Origin: Monoglobus pectinilyticus
GTDB taxonomy: Bacteria > Bacillota > Clostridia > Monoglobales > Monoglobaceae
Assembly: GCF_002874775.1 (NCBI RefSeq)
Contig: NZ_CP020991.1
Location: 2,146,451-2,210,450, forward strand
Length of the DNA: 64,000 bases
Direction of reading: 5' to 3'
The translations under genes and the position numbers were made by a program. The notes beneath the pieces were generated by a model that was not told the origin of the DNA, searched no databases, and worked only from the letters and a program-made list of their open reading frames with translations. This document shows, piece after piece, positions 15,975-26,152 of the stretch. Every line of letters begins with the position of its first letter. Position 1 is the first letter of the stretch.

Positions 15975-16043
15975 TTCAAAATTTTATTAACAAGTTAAAT
16001 AATTTAAAAATTATTTATAGATTTCTTCCCAATAAATTCTAAA

Positions 16044-16086
16044 ACAAAAACTCCCAAAGAATTAGCACATTCGCGGGAGTTTTTGT
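16044..16086 (-). terminator. Terminator of the chromate-transporter operon
   Basis: ACAAAAACTCCC (16044-16055) and GGGAGTTTTTGT (16075-16086) form a 12-bp stem. On the minus strand the stem runs into TTTT, about 80 bp beyond the stop of the second transporter gene. Confidence 0.7.
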
Positions 16087-16165
16087 TGCTTTAACTTAAT
16101 TTTGCTATCAGATTTTATATTTGTAAACTGTTAAATTTTAGTGTTAAAACCGTATGAGAAGTTTT

Positions 16166-16738
16166 TTAAAAAATAAATATTCCGATTATTGCTCCGCATA
16201 GTATATAAATAATCGGATGAACTTTTTTTAAGGGCTTTATATAGAGTAAAACTAAGGTTACGGCACAAAGTATCAGGGCTTTTATATCTACTAGATTCAT
16301 AAGATTTTTTGTTTCATTGTATAAATCCAAAGTGAGAATTGTGACTTTTATAACCTGGTATGCGGCAACTGCTATTAGACCGGCTACTGCCGGACGTAGT
16401 CCATAAAATATATCTTGAACGATTTGGCTTTCCTCAAACTTTTTTAAATAGTGAGCTATTATTATGATAATTATAACAGACGGTACTACTAAGCCTATTG
16501 TAGCTGAGAGAGCTCCGAATACTCCGGCGGTTGTGAAACCGGTGAATGTTGCCATATTTACACCCATAGGTCCGGGGGTTGATTCTGATACAGCTATCAT
16601 GTTGGATATATCGTTCATATTTATCCACTCTGGATATCTTACGGCTATATCATAAATAAACGGTAATGTCGCAAGACCGCCTCCGACCGCAAATAAACCG
16701 GTTTTAAAAAATTCATAGAACAAAAGCAGATATGTCAT
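16166..16738 (-). CDS. Chromate transporter family protein, half-size subunit B
   Basis: The 190-residue membrane protein belongs to the short-chain ChrA family. It carries the N-terminal signature FKTGLFAVGGGLATLPFI and the STPGPMGVNMATFTGF loop. Its ATG overlaps the stop codon of the upstream half-size partner (ATGA), so the pair is co-translated and should form a two-subunit transporter of about 12 helices. Family members export chromate, but many short-chain pairs in anaerobes have no tested substrate, so chromate efflux is an inference from homology only. A terminator follows downstream. Confidence 0.9.
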   Translation of the reverse strand: MTYLLLFYEFFKTGLFAVGGGLATLPFIYDIAVRYPEWINMNDISNMIAVSESTPGPMGVNMATFTGFTTAGVFGALSATIGLVVPSVIIIIIIAHYLKKFEESQIVQDIFYGLRPAVAGLIAVAAYQVIKVTILTLDLYNETKNLMNLVDIKALILCAVTLVLLYIKPLKKVHPIIYILCGAIIGIFIF

Positions 16739-17280
16739 TTTTTGATTCGCCTCCTCAGTTGTCCGGCAATAAGACCGACGATTAATGCGCCGATAACGAC
16801 GTAGACAGATGATACTCCTAATATTCCGGCTACTGCAAAAGCTGCGATGAAAATAACCACGCCGGTTAAGTCTTTAACACCCGACTTAAAAAATTTGACT
16901 ACAGCGTTTATAATCAATGCGGCAACCACAGCGCGTATTCCGATAAAGGCATGAGCCACTAAGGGAATATCGGCGAAGTTTTGAAGAAATGCTGCGATTA
17001 TAATTATGATAACGAGCGATGGGAATATTACACCGGCCGTGGCTAAAATTGCTCCGGGTATCCCTCTGTATTTGTAGCCTATAAAAGTGGCGGTGTTAAC
17101 CGCGATAACTCCCGGCGTGCATTGTCCGACGGCAAAATAATTCATAAGTTCTTCTTCGGTTGCCCATTTTTTATTCTGAACCACTTCGCGCTCGAGAATC
17201 GGCAGCATAGCGTAACCGCCGCCGAATGTCATAACTCCGACTTTGGCAAATGTTAAAAACATGTCTAAAAACACGTGCAA
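16735..17280 (-). CDS. Chromate transporter family protein, half-size subunit A
   Basis: The 181-residue protein is the first of the short-chain ChrA pair. It shows FAKVGVMTFGGGYAMLPIL near the N-terminus and CTPGVIAVNTATFIGYK in the first loop, matching its partner's repeat. The start is a TTG at 17280, supported by GGAGG seven bases upstream; the next in-frame alternative is a GTG two codons later. About six hydrophobic helices span the rest. The two genes probably arose by splitting or duplication of one ChrA half. Confidence 0.9.
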   Translation of the reverse strand: MHVFLDMFLTFAKVGVMTFGGGYAMLPILEREVVQNKKWATEEELMNYFAVGQCTPGVIAVNTATFIGYKYRGIPGAILATAGVIFPSLVIIIIIAAFLQNFADIPLVAHAFIGIRAVVAALIINAVVKFFKSGVKDLTGVVIFIAAFAVAGILGVSSVYVVIGALIVGLIAGQLRRRIKK

Positions 17281-17336
17281 TCATACCCCTCCATGTCATA
17301 ATTTTTTTGTTTATAAAGATTTTATTATATACGAGA

Positions 17337-17513
17337 TTATCTGTTAACCGCGGTTATAACAGGTTTTCCTTCTCTGTCGAGCAGCGGTGTTAACCCTCCT
17401 GCATTTGAATCTCTGTGATACAGATAGTTTATTCCTGTTTCTGTATCAACCCAAATTTCTGTAGTATTTAGTATTCCTTGTGAATATATTTTTTCAAATC
17501 TATCTTTTTCCAT
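17337..17513 (-). CDS. Small DUF6440 family protein
   Basis: A 58-residue protein is encoded on the minus strand from ATG 17513 to TAA 17337. GGAGG lies eight bases before the ATG, so it should be well translated. The sequence contains RFEKIYSQGILNTTEIWVDT, LYHRDSNAGGLTPLLDREGK and a short tail, the pattern of the small soluble DUF6440 proteins common in Firmicutes. Their function is unknown. It lies upstream of the chromate-transporter pair on the same strand. Confidence 0.82.
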   Translation of the reverse strand: MEKDRFEKIYSQGILNTTEIWVDTETGINYLYHRDSNAGGLTPLLDREGKPVITAVNR

Positions 17514-17711
17514 ATTGAGCTTCCTCCAAATATCTCTAAGAATTTGTCTAAAATATTATACGTATTATTTTTAAAAACGAATCTGATTTATAGACTGGAT
17601 TAAATAAAAACAATAGATATTATTGACAGAATTAATCCAATATTACCATAATTTTCAGAAGCTGTAAATACACAAATTTTAATCAACAGAAGCGGTAATT
17701 TTGTCAATTTT

Positions 17712-17755
17712 TTGATTGTTGCCATATTGACAATCAATAAACATAGTTGTATAAT
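17712..17755 (+). promoter_or_regulatory. Consensus promoter of the branched-chain amino acid operon with an overlapping inverted repeat
   Basis: TTGACA (17727-17732) and TATAAT (17750-17755) are separated by exactly 17 bp, a perfect sigma-A promoter. TTGATTGT (17712-17719) and ACAATCAA (17730-17737) form an 8-bp inverted repeat with a 10-bp gap overlapping the -35 box, which suggests repressor control. The leader to the ilvB start is about 73 nt with a small GCCA/TGGC hairpin. I see no T-box signature. Confidence 0.85.
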
Positions 17756-17834
17756 AATTGAATAGCCACGTTGAAATGGCGTAATATCCGGTTCGGCGTG
17801 AATAATAAATTATTAGTAAGGGAGATGTGTTTAT

Positions 17835-19526
17835 ATGATGAAAAACGGTGCCGATATAGTTATGGAATGCTTGCTGGAGCAGGGGGTTGACACAGTCTTT
17901 GGATATCCGGGCGGTACTATTTTAAACGTCTATGACGCATTTTATAAGTACTCTCATAAAATAAAGCACATTTTGACCGCTCATGAACAGGGAGCGGCAC
18001 ACGCGGCTGACGGATATGCCAGGAGCACCGGCAGAACAGGGGTATGTTTTGCAACATCCGGTCCGGGAGCAACAAATTTGGTTACCGGTATAGCCACGGC
18101 TTATATGGATTCTATTCCTCTTATTGCCGTTACATGCAACGTCGCCACTAACTGGCTCGGCAAAGATACGTTTCAGGAGGTTGATATTGTCGGTGTGACC
18201 ATGCCGATAACCAAACATAACTTTTTGGTTAAAAAGGCTTCCGATATAGCGCCTACTTTTAGAAAAGCGTTTAGGATCGCTGCTTCGGGACGTCCGGGAC
18301 CGGTGCTTATAGATATAACAAAGGACGCTACGGCGGAGCTTGCTGATTATGAGAAAAAGATACCTGAGAAGGTAGATAATTATAAAATAGACAGTGAAGT
18401 TTGTGATTTTGAAAGAGCAATAAAACTTATTGAAGAAGCTGAACGTCCACTTATATATGCGGGCGGAGGAATTATTTCATCTGCGGCGTCTAGAGAACTG
18501 TGTAAGTTTCAGGAAATGCTGGACGCACCTGTCACATTGTCATTAATGGGGCTTGGGGCTTTTCCGGCCAGCAATGAAGCGTTTACCGGAATGATTGGTA
18601 TGCACGGTACAAAAACCACGTCGCTGGCAATTAAAAATTGTGATTTACTGATTGCAATCGGCGCGAGATTCTCGGATAGGGTTATTTGTGATCCGGGGAC
18701 GTTTGCCAGAAATGCGAAAGTATTACATATTGATGTTGACAGCGCTGAAATTGATAAAAATATCAAGACTGACGCTTATATAATCGGAGATGCAAAAGCA
18801 GTTTTGGATGAGCTTAACAAGGGCTTATCAAAGCAAAAGCATCCTGAATGGATGAAGGAAATAGCAGAGTGGAAAGCTGAGTATCCAGTTAAATATAAGG
18901 GCAGTGAGAAATTTTCACCTGAGGATATAATAAAAACAATAAAAAGTGCAGTAGATGAAGATACATATTTAGTTACAGATGTTGGACAGCACCAAATTTG
19001 GGCAGCACAGTTTTTTGATGTTGATAAGCCCAGACATTTTGTCACATCAGGAGGTCTCGGCACAATGGGATTCGGGCTTGGAGCAGCTATAGGAACCCAG
19101 GTTGCAAATCCTGACAGTACGGTTATAAATATAACGGGTGACGGCTGTTTCCACATGAATCTACAGGAATTATCAACTGCCGCTAAAGAGGAGCTTCCGG
19201 TTATTGATGTTGTTATGAACAACAATGTATTGGGAATGGTAAGGCAGTGGCAAAGGCTGTTTTATGATAACAGATTTTCAAACACAACACTTAATAAGCG
19301 TACCAATTATGACAAGGTTGCCGAGGGTTTAGGAGCTAACGCTTTTACAGTTTCGAATGTTGAGGAGCTTAAGGAAGCTCTGAGCGAAGCGCTTAAATCG
19401 AAAGATAAGCCAACGGTTATTAACTGTTTGATAAATCAAGACCATACGGTTCTGCCAATGGTTCCGGGCGGACAGTCGATAGAGGAACCAATTCTTGAAA
19501 TCAAAGAAGACGGCGGGGAGGTTTAG
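17835..19526 (+). CDS. ilvB: Acetolactate synthase large (catalytic) subunit
   Basis: The 563-residue ThDP enzyme condenses pyruvate with pyruvate, or with 2-oxobutanoate, to make acetolactate or acetohydroxybutanoate. The N-terminal domain has FGYPGG and HEQGAAHAADGYAR, whose glutamate activates ThDP. The C-terminal domain has the ThDP motif GDGCFHMN...NNN (residues about 434-463). A GGGAG ribosome binding site precedes two adjacent ATG codons; either could be used. It is the first gene of ilvBNC-cimA-leuCDB and lies directly behind a consensus promoter. The regulatory subunit follows, so this is the anabolic type and not a catabolic AlsS. Confidence 0.96.
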   Translation: MMKNGADIVMECLLEQGVDTVFGYPGGTILNVYDAFYKYSHKIKHILTAHEQGAAHAADGYARSTGRTGVCFATSGPGATNLVTGIATAYMDSIPLIAVTCNVATNWLGKDTFQEVDIVGVTMPITKHNFLVKKASDIAPTFRKAFRIAASGRPGPVLIDITKDATAELADYEKKIPEKVDNYKIDSEVCDFERAIKLIEEAERPLIYAGGGIISSAASRELCKFQEMLDAPVTLSLMGLGAFPASNEAFTGMIGMHGTKTTSLAIKNCDLLIAIGARFSDRVICDPGTFARNAKVLHIDVDSAEIDKNIKTDAYIIGDAKAVLDELNKGLSKQKHPEWMKEIAEWKAEYPVKYKGSEKFSPEDIIKTIKSAVDEDTYLVTDVGQHQIWAAQFFDVDKPRHFVTSGGLGTMGFGLGAAIGTQVANPDSTVINITGDGCFHMNLQELSTAAKEELPVIDVVMNNNVLGMVRQWQRLFYDNRFSNTTLNKRTNYDKVAEGLGANAFTVSNVEELKEALSEALKSKDKPTVINCLINQDHTVLPMVPGGQSIEEPILEIKEDGGEV

Positions 19527-19530
19527 TATT

Positions 19531-20052
19531 ATGAGTGATAATAAAGAGATGCACGTTCTGTCAATTTATGTCGAAAACCATGCAGGTGTGCTCAGCCGAA
19601 TTTCCGGGTTGTTCTCCAGGCGCATGTATAATATAGACAGCTTGTCTGTGGGAGAGACAGAGAATCCTAAAATTTCACGCATGACAATTGTCACCCATGC
19701 TGATGACAATACATTCCGTCAGATACAGAACCAGTTGGCAAAGCTTGAGGATGTAAAGCGCATATGCGAGCTTCACAAGGATACTTCTGTGCTGCGTGAG
19801 CATGTTTTGATAAAGGTTAATGCAAAAGATTCCACGTCAATAATGCAGATGTGTCAGATATTCAGAGCTAATGTAGTTGATGTATCAAGGGAGCTTTTGA
19901 CGCTTGAACTCACCGGAGGGCCCAGTAAAATCAACGCATTTATAGAGCTGATGGAGCAGTTTGATATTGAGGGCTTGGTTCGTACCGGTCTCACCGGTCT
20001 CAAGAGAGGTAAATCCGAAAGACCTGAAGAATTGAATCAGAAAAACAATTAA
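19531..20052 (+). CDS. ilvN: Acetolactate synthase small (regulatory) subunit
   Basis: The 173-residue protein has an N-terminal ACT domain (VLSIYVENHAGVLSRISGLFSRR, where valine feedback normally binds) and the C-terminal IlvN/IlvH domain (LIKVNAKDSTSIMQMCQIFRANVVD). The frame is open further upstream, but GGGGAGG at 19515-19521 places the start at ATG 19531, 4 bp after the ilvB stop. It stabilises and activates IlvB and gives feedback control. ilvH would be an equally good symbol. Confidence 0.94.
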   Translation: MSDNKEMHVLSIYVENHAGVLSRISGLFSRRMYNIDSLSVGETENPKISRMTIVTHADDNTFRQIQNQLAKLEDVKRICELHKDTSVLREHVLIKVNAKDSTSIMQMCQIFRANVVDVSRELLTLELTGGPSKINAFIELMEQFDIEGLVRTGLTGLKRGKSERPEELNQKNN

Positions 20053-20072
20053 TTTTAATATACACTGTATAA

Positions 20073-21095
<1,023 letters not shown>

Positions 21096-21127
21096 TTTCA
21101 GGAATACTTATATAAAGTAAAAACAGA

Positions 21128-21181
21128 GGGTTTTTACAGAGATTGTTTTGTAATTATAACAGTCTGTGAAAACCCTTTTTG
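21128..21181 (+). terminator. Terminator or attenuator between ilvC and cimA
   Basis: GGGTTTTTACAGA (21128-21140) pairs with TCTGTGAAAACCC (21163-21175), with one wobble, and is followed by TTTTT. It would lower expression of cimA-leuCDB relative to ilvBNC, or end part of the transcripts. Confidence 0.75.
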
Positions 21182-21229
21182 GTACATAATAGCGAATTAA
21201 ATTGCCTGCAGATATGGTGGTGAAACGGC

Positions 21230-22846
21230 TTGGATTTAACTGACAGACATATTGGTAAGAACATAGAGGTATTTGATTCTACTTTAAGAGACGGAGCCCA
21301 GGGCGAGGGGATAACATTTTCGGTTGAGGATAAGCTTAATATAGTAAAAGCCTTGGATTATGTGGGAGCCGATTATATTGAGGCCGGGAATCCGGGTTCC
21401 AACCCTAAGGATTTGGAATTTTTCAAAGAAATTGATTTAGGTTCTTTGAGACACGCCAAGCTTGTAGCATTTGGTTCCACCCGGCGTAAAGATATAAAAG
21501 CTGAGGATGACGAAAACTGTTTGTCATTATTGTCGGCGGAAACAGAAGCGGTGGCTGTGTTTGGCAAAACCTGGGATATGCACGTAACTGATATAATCAA
21601 GACCAGCCTTGATGAAAATCTCAATATGATTTCGGATACTGTCGCGTTTTTTAAAAGCAGGGGCAAGGAAGTTATATTTGATGCCGAGCATTATTTTGAC
21701 GGATATAAGAGAAACCCGGAATATGCGGTTAAGGCTTTGATGGCTGCCGCGGAGGCTGGGGCTGACAGACTGGTTCTCTGTGAAACTAACGGCGGATGTC
21801 TGCCGTTTGAAGTAGCTGAGATTACTGCGGAAACCTGCGATATATTTAAAGACAGCATTATAGGTATTCACTGTCATAATGACAGCGGCTGCGCTGTGGC
21901 TAATACTGTTGCGGCGGTTCAGGCCGGTGCAGAACATGTTCAGGGTACGTATTTGGGATATGGAGAAAGGTGCGGAAATGCAAATCTTTCTACTATTATA
22001 CCTAATCTTCAAATAAAGCTGGGTTATAATTGTGTGCCCGAAAAAAATCTTGAAAGGTTTACCAGAACCGCGCGCTGGATTTCAGAGGTAGCTAACCAGC
22101 CTTTATACAGAGGTATGCCGTATGTCGGCGGTTCGGCCTTTTCACATAAGGCGGGTATGCACATAGACGCAGTCACAAAAGAGTCGTCATCTTTTGAACA
22201 TGTGGCGCCCGGAAGCGTTGGGAATGAACGGAGATTTTTGATGAGCGAGGTTGCCGGCCGCGGCACGGTTCTTAAAAAGATACAGAAAATAGCCCCGGTG
22301 CTTACAAAGGATTCTGCTGAAACCTCTGAGATATGCAAGCGAGTTAAACAGCTTGAGTATGAAGGGTATTCGTTTGAGGCGGCTGAAGCCAGCTTTGAGC
22401 TTTTGGTCAAAGAGGTTTTGGGTGAGAAAAAGAAGTATTTTGATTTGAATTATTTTAAGACAACAGTTGACCAGCCTAATGGAAATAATTTTAGTTCTTC
22501 AGCTATTATTAAAATCACTGTCGGAGACAGAACTGAGATTACGGCGGCGGAGGGAGACGGACCTGTGCACGCTTTAGACGGGGCGCTTAGAAGGGTGCTT
22601 GAAGGATTTTATCCTGAGCTCAGCGGAGTTCATCTGACGGACTATAAGGTTCGCGTGCTGGAGCCGCAGAAAGCTACGGGCGCTAAAGTTAGGGTTTTGC
22701 TTGAAAGCTCCGATGAGAGCGGAAGCTGGACTACTGTCGGAGTATCCACAGATGTGATTGACGCGTCTTGGATTGCTCTAGTTGAGTCTGTGGAATATAA
22801 GCTGATGAAGGAAGAAGAAAAAATAAATCAGGAAACAGGAGGTTAA
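21230..22846 (+). CDS. cimA: Citramalate synthase
   Basis: The 538-residue enzyme condenses pyruvate with acetyl-CoA to citramalate, the entry to threonine-independent isoleucine synthesis. The DRE-TIM barrel begins [17 protein letters not shown] (residues about 15-31), with metal ligands later in [14 protein letters not shown] (about 211-224). A C-terminal LeuA-type allosteric domain (about 400-525) contains [19 protein letters not shown]-x-TFS and EAGNPGSNP mark it as CimA and not LeuA. The start is a TTG because an in-frame stop lies three codons upstream; a weak GGTGG precedes it. The following leuC, leuD and leuB would complete the route to 2-oxobutanoate. Confidence 0.92.
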   Translation: MDLTDRHIGKNIEVFDSTLRDGAQGEGITFSVEDKLNIVKALDYVGADYIEAGNPGSNPKDLEFFKEIDLGSLRHAKLVAFGSTRRKDIKAEDDENCLSLLSAETEAVAVFGKTWDMHVTDIIKTSLDENLNMISDTVAFFKSRGKEVIFDAEHYFDGYKRNPEYAVKALMAAAEAGADRLVLCETNGGCLPFEVAEITAETCDIFKDSIIGIHCHNDSGCAVANTVAAVQAGAEHVQGTYLGYGERCGNANLSTIIPNLQIKLGYNCVPEKNLERFTRTARWISEVANQPLYRGMPYVGGSAFSHKAGMHIDAVTKESSSFEHVAPGSVGNERRFLMSEVAGRGTVLKKIQKIAPVLTKDSAETSEICKRVKQLEYEGYSFEAAEASFELLVKEVLGEKKKYFDLNYFKTTVDQPNGNNFSSSAIIKITVGDRTEITAAEGDGPVHALDGALRRVLEGFYPELSGVHLTDYKVRVLEPQKATGAKVRVLLESSDESGSWTTVGVSTDVIDASWIALVESVEYKLMKEEEKINQETGG

Positions 22847-22850
22847 AGAT

Positions 22851-24110
22851 ATGGGAATGACAATGACTCAGAAAATTCTTGCCGCACATGCCGGTCTTGA
22901 CAACGTTAAAGCAGGACAGTTAATCCGTGCAAAACTGGATATGGTATTGGGAAACGATGTTACGACTCCGGTTGCAATAAAGGAGTTTAAAGCGGCAGGC
23001 TTTGAAAAAGTTTTTGATAAGGATAAAGTGTCTATAGTTTTGGATCATTTTACGCCTAATAAAGATATTAAGTCGGCGGAACATTGTAAAATGTGCCGTG
23101 AGTTTGCTGTTGAGAGAGATGTTACTAATTTTTATGACGTGGGCGAAATGGGCGTTGAGCACGCACTGCTGCCTGAAAAAGGTTTGGTGGCTCCGGGTGA
23201 GGTTATTATAGGAGCCGACTCCCATACTTGTACATATGGAGCGGTGGGCGCGTTTTCTACCGGGGTTGGTTCAACAGATATGGCAGCAGGTATGGCTACC
23301 GGTGAGGCTTGGTTTAAGGTTCCGGCTGCTTTGAAGTTTAATCTTACCGGAAAGCCCGGAAAGTGGATTTCAGGCAAGGATGTTATTCTTCATATAATTG
23401 GAATGATTGGCGTTGACGGAGCTCTTTACAAATCTATGGAGTTCACCGGAGACGGTCTTAAATATTTATCTATAGACGACCGTCTTACTATGGCAAATAT
23501 GGCTATAGAAGCCGGAGGAAAGAATGGAATATTTGAGGTTGATGATATAACCGAGGCTTATCTTAAAGAGAGGGTTAGCCGTGAATATACAGTGTATACT
23601 GCTGATGAAGACGCAGAGTATGAGAAGGTGTATGACATTGATTTGTCTGAGCTGAAACCAACTGTTGCATTTCCGCATCTGCCTGAAAACACAAAGACAA
23701 TCGACCAGGTTGGAGAAGTTAAAATTGACCAGTGTGTTATAGGTTCATGTACCAATGGCAGACTTGAGGATTTGGAAAAAGCGGCTGAGGTATTTAAAGG
23801 AAGACATGTAGCAAAGAATGTCAGGACTATAATTATTCCGGCCACACAGAAGATATATCGTGAAGCTATGAACGAGGGTCTGTTTGATATATTTATGGAC
23901 GCAGGCTGTGTAATTTCTACTCCGACTTGCGGTCCTTGCTTAGGCGGACACATGGGTATTCTGGCAGAGGGAGAAAGAGCGATTTCTACTTCTAACAGAA
24001 ACTTTGTGGGACGTATGGGCCATCCGAAATCCGAGGTTTATTTATCAAGCCCGGTAGTGGCTGCGGCTTCGGCAATCAAAGGTTATATTTGCAGTCCTGA
24101 TGAATTATAG
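22851..24110 (+). CDS. leuC: 3-isopropylmalate / citramalate dehydratase, large subunit
   Basis: The 419-residue aconitase-family subunit carries the [4Fe-4S] cluster. Its ligands are the cysteine in VIGSCTNGR (about residue 300) and the two in [10 protein letters not shown] (about 360-366). [19 protein letters not shown] is the substrate-site signature. It isomerises 2-isopropylmalate and, in this setting, probably (R)-citramalate to 3-methylmalate. AGGAGG lies upstream and the gene starts 4 bp after cimA. Its length fits the bacterial/archaeal homoaconitase-like LeuC type and not the longer proteobacterial type. Confidence 0.94.
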   Translation: MGMTMTQKILAAHAGLDNVKAGQLIRAKLDMVLGNDVTTPVAIKEFKAAGFEKVFDKDKVSIVLDHFTPNKDIKSAEHCKMCREFAVERDVTNFYDVGEMGVEHALLPEKGLVAPGEVIIGADSHTCTYGAVGAFSTGVGSTDMAAGMATGEAWFKVPAALKFNLTGKPGKWISGKDVILHIIGMIGVDGALYKSMEFTGDGLKYLSIDDRLTMANMAIEAGGKNGIFEVDDITEAYLKERVSREYTVYTADEDAEYEKVYDIDLSELKPTVAFPHLPENTKTIDQVGEVKIDQCVIGSCTNGRLEDLEKAAEVFKGRHVAKNVRTIIIPATQKIYREAMNEGLFDIFMDAGCVISTPTCGPCLGGHMGILAEGERAISTSNRNFVGRMGHPKSEVYLSSPVVAAASAIKGYICSPDEL

Positions 24111-24148
24111 AAATATAGATTGATACTATAATAAGGAGGTTTTTTCAA

Positions 24149-24637
24149 ATGAAAGCACATGGAACCGTCCATAAATATATGGATAACGTTGATACTGATG
24201 TAATCATTCCGGCTAGATATTTGAATTCGTCTGATCCGTCGGAGCTGGCGGCTCATTGTATGGAGGATATAGATTCAGATTTTGTTAATAATGTGAAGCA
24301 GGGAGATATAATAGTTGCACGCAACAATTTTGGCTGCGGCTCATCTCGTGAGCACGCCCCAATAGCGATTAAAGCGTCGGGAATCGGATGTGTTATTGCC
24401 GCTACTTTTGCCCGGATTTTTTACCGTAATGCGATAAATATTGGTTTGCCGATTATGGAATGCCGTGAAGCGGCAGAAAATATAAATCCGGGTGATGAGG
24501 TTGAAGTGGATTTTGATACCGGTGTGATTAAAGATATAACGACTGGCAAGGAGTTCAAGGCGGAACCGTTCCCGGAATTTATAAAAGACATAATAAATAA
24601 AAACGGACTGCTTAACTCTATAACTAAAGAGAATTAG
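24149..24637 (+). CDS. leuD: 3-isopropylmalate / citramalate dehydratase, small subunit
   Basis: The 162-residue protein is the swivel domain of the LeuCD dehydratase. [11 protein letters not shown] near residues 14-25 and [17 protein letters not shown] near residues 61-77 are the family signatures that hold substrate over the LeuC cluster. AAGGAGG is six to ten bases before the ATG. It follows leuC at 38 bp and is certainly its partner. Confidence 0.94.
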   Translation: MKAHGTVHKYMDNVDTDVIIPARYLNSSDPSELAAHCMEDIDSDFVNNVKQGDIIVARNNFGCGSSREHAPIAIKASGIGCVIAATFARIFYRNAINIGLPIMECREAAENINPGDEVEVDFDTGVIKDITTGKEFKAEPFPEFIKDIINKNGLLNSITKEN

Positions 24638-24793
24638 TATATATATTAGCGGCGGTATTAGTCATTATTTTATCAGTTGGGTTTTGCCGCCGGAATAATG
24701 AATTATTAGATTTTACCATTACAGAAAATAAACAAGCATGATAAGAATGCGGCAAAGGCTGCATTAGTGAATTTGAAAGGATTATGATGTCAG

Positions 24794-25870
24794 ATGAATA
24801 TTAAATTAGCAGTTGTAAAAGGTGACGGAATCGGACCTGAGATAATTACCGAGGCTGAAAAAGTTTTAGATAAGATAGGTGAAAAATTTGGTCATAGCTT
24901 TGAATATACTGATATTCTTGCCGGTGGCTGTGCTATTGATGAGACAGGAAAGCCTCTTCCTGAGGAATCTGTTAAAATAGCAAAGGAGTCCGATTCGGTA
25001 CTTTTGGGAGCTGTAGGAGGACCAAAATGGGATACTCTCCCTGGCAATCTAAGACCTGAGAGAGCGCTTTTGGGGCTCCGTTCAGAACTTGGACTTTTTG
25101 CTAACATAAGACCCGCTAAACTACATGATGCATTGGCAGACGCATGTCCGTTAAAGCCGGAAATATCGAAAGACGGACTTGATTTGGTGATTGTTAGAGA
25201 GCTTACCGGCGGATTATATTTTGGCGACAGAGGAAGACGTCACAGCGGCAATGATGGTGAAGAGGCTTATGATGAGTTAAAATATTCTGAAAAAGAAATT
25301 GAAAGAATAGGCAGAGTCGCATTTAATCTTGCAATGAAGCGTGACAGAAAGAAAGTTACAAGCGTTGACAAGGCAAATGTTATTGAGACCTCAAGACTTT
25401 GGCGCGAAGTAATGCACAAGCTTGCCAAGGAGTATCCTGCTGTTGAGTTTGAGGATATGCTGGTTGATAACTGTGCTATGCAGCTTGTCAGAAATCCGGC
25501 TCAATTTGATGTTATAGTAACTGAAAACATGTTTGGTGATATATTGTCTGATGAAGCCAGCATGACAACAGGTTCTATAGGTATGCTTCCATCGTCTTCT
25601 TTGGGAGTTGGCACTTTTGGTATGTATGAGCCTATTCATGGAAGCGCCCCGGATATAGCAGGTCAAAATAAGGCTAATCCTATTGCCACAATATTATCAT
25701 GCGCCATGATGCTTAGAGACAGTTTTGGACTAATGAATGAGGCCAAAGCGGTTGAAAGCGCGGTAACTAAAGTGTTGAACGATGGATACAGAACTGCTGA
25801 TATAATGGATGAAGGCGGAAAGCTCCTGGGAACTAAAGAAATGGGCGATAAGATTGTTGAAAATCTTTAG
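24794..25870 (+). CDS. leuB: 3-isopropylmalate dehydrogenase (acting also on 3-methylmalate)
   Basis: The 358-residue NAD-dependent beta-decarboxylating dehydrogenase has GDGIGPEI at the N-terminus, the substrate loop [15 protein letters not shown] (about 136-150), and the metal/NAD region [31 protein letters not shown] (about 219-250, given in parts as [14 protein letters not shown] and [11 protein letters not shown]). GSAPDIAGQ follows. It oxidises 3-isopropylmalate or 3-methylmalate. A 156-bp gap with a GC hairpin separates it from leuD, and the best ribosome binding site (GAAAGG) is 13 bases from the ATG, so its translation may be weak. A strong terminator ends the operon. Confidence 0.93.
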   Translation: MNIKLAVVKGDGIGPEIITEAEKVLDKIGEKFGHSFEYTDILAGGCAIDETGKPLPEESVKIAKESDSVLLGAVGGPKWDTLPGNLRPERALLGLRSELGLFANIRPAKLHDALADACPLKPEISKDGLDLVIVRELTGGLYFGDRGRRHSGNDGEEAYDELKYSEKEIERIGRVAFNLAMKRDRKKVTSVDKANVIETSRLWREVMHKLAKEYPAVEFEDMLVDNCAMQLVRNPAQFDVIVTENMFGDILSDEASMTTGSIGMLPSSSLGVGTFGMYEPIHGSAPDIAGQNKANPIATILSCAMMLRDSFGLMNEAKAVESAVTKVLNDGYRTADIMDEGGKLLGTKEMGDKIVENL

Positions 25871-25963
25871 TTTTTAATTTGTTTAGAAATAAATTAAAGT
25901 TGTAGGGTTGTAAAAGAATAAAGTCGTGATAATAAATTATACAAAAAACTCTATAATTGCGCG

Positions 25964-26013
25964 AAAACAGCGCTCTTTTCAATGTCAAAGCCTGAAAAGA
26001 GCGCTGTTTTTTG
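25964..26013 (+). terminator. Terminator of the branched-chain amino acid operon
   Basis: An 18-bp perfect stem (25964-25981 with 25993-26010, core CAGCGCTC/GAGCGCTG) ends in TTTTTT. Confidence 0.95.
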
Positions 26014-26069
26014 TAAAATGTTTTTGAAAAATATAGTATTTTATAGCCAATTTTTGATTTAAATACAAT

Positions 26070-26100
26070 AAAAAATAGGGAACCGAATTCCGGTTCCCTA
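26070..26100 (-). terminator. Terminator of the GH3 gene
   Basis: On the minus strand TAGGGAACCG and CGGTTCCCTA (26076-26085 and 26091-26100) form a 10-bp stem followed by TTTTTT, 53 bp after the gene's stop. Confidence 0.92.
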
Positions 26101-26152
26101 TAAAATTTATGAAAGGAATGAATTTTTAATCTCAAATGCTGCTGACAATAAA

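Noticed and set aside
16020-16040. Shared GATTTCTTCCCAA at 8476 and 16020 as a repeat
   Set aside because: It is only 13 bp, has no shared flanks, and is plausible by chance in AT-rich DNA.
17756-17834. T-box or leucine leader-peptide attenuator before ilvB
   Set aside because: The leader is only about 73 nt, with no GGTGGNACCGCG motif and no run of Leu, Ile or Val codons with a terminator.
21184-21229. T-box before cimA
   Set aside because: GATATGGTGG resembles part of a T-box only superficially; the upstream specifier stems and antiterminator are absent.
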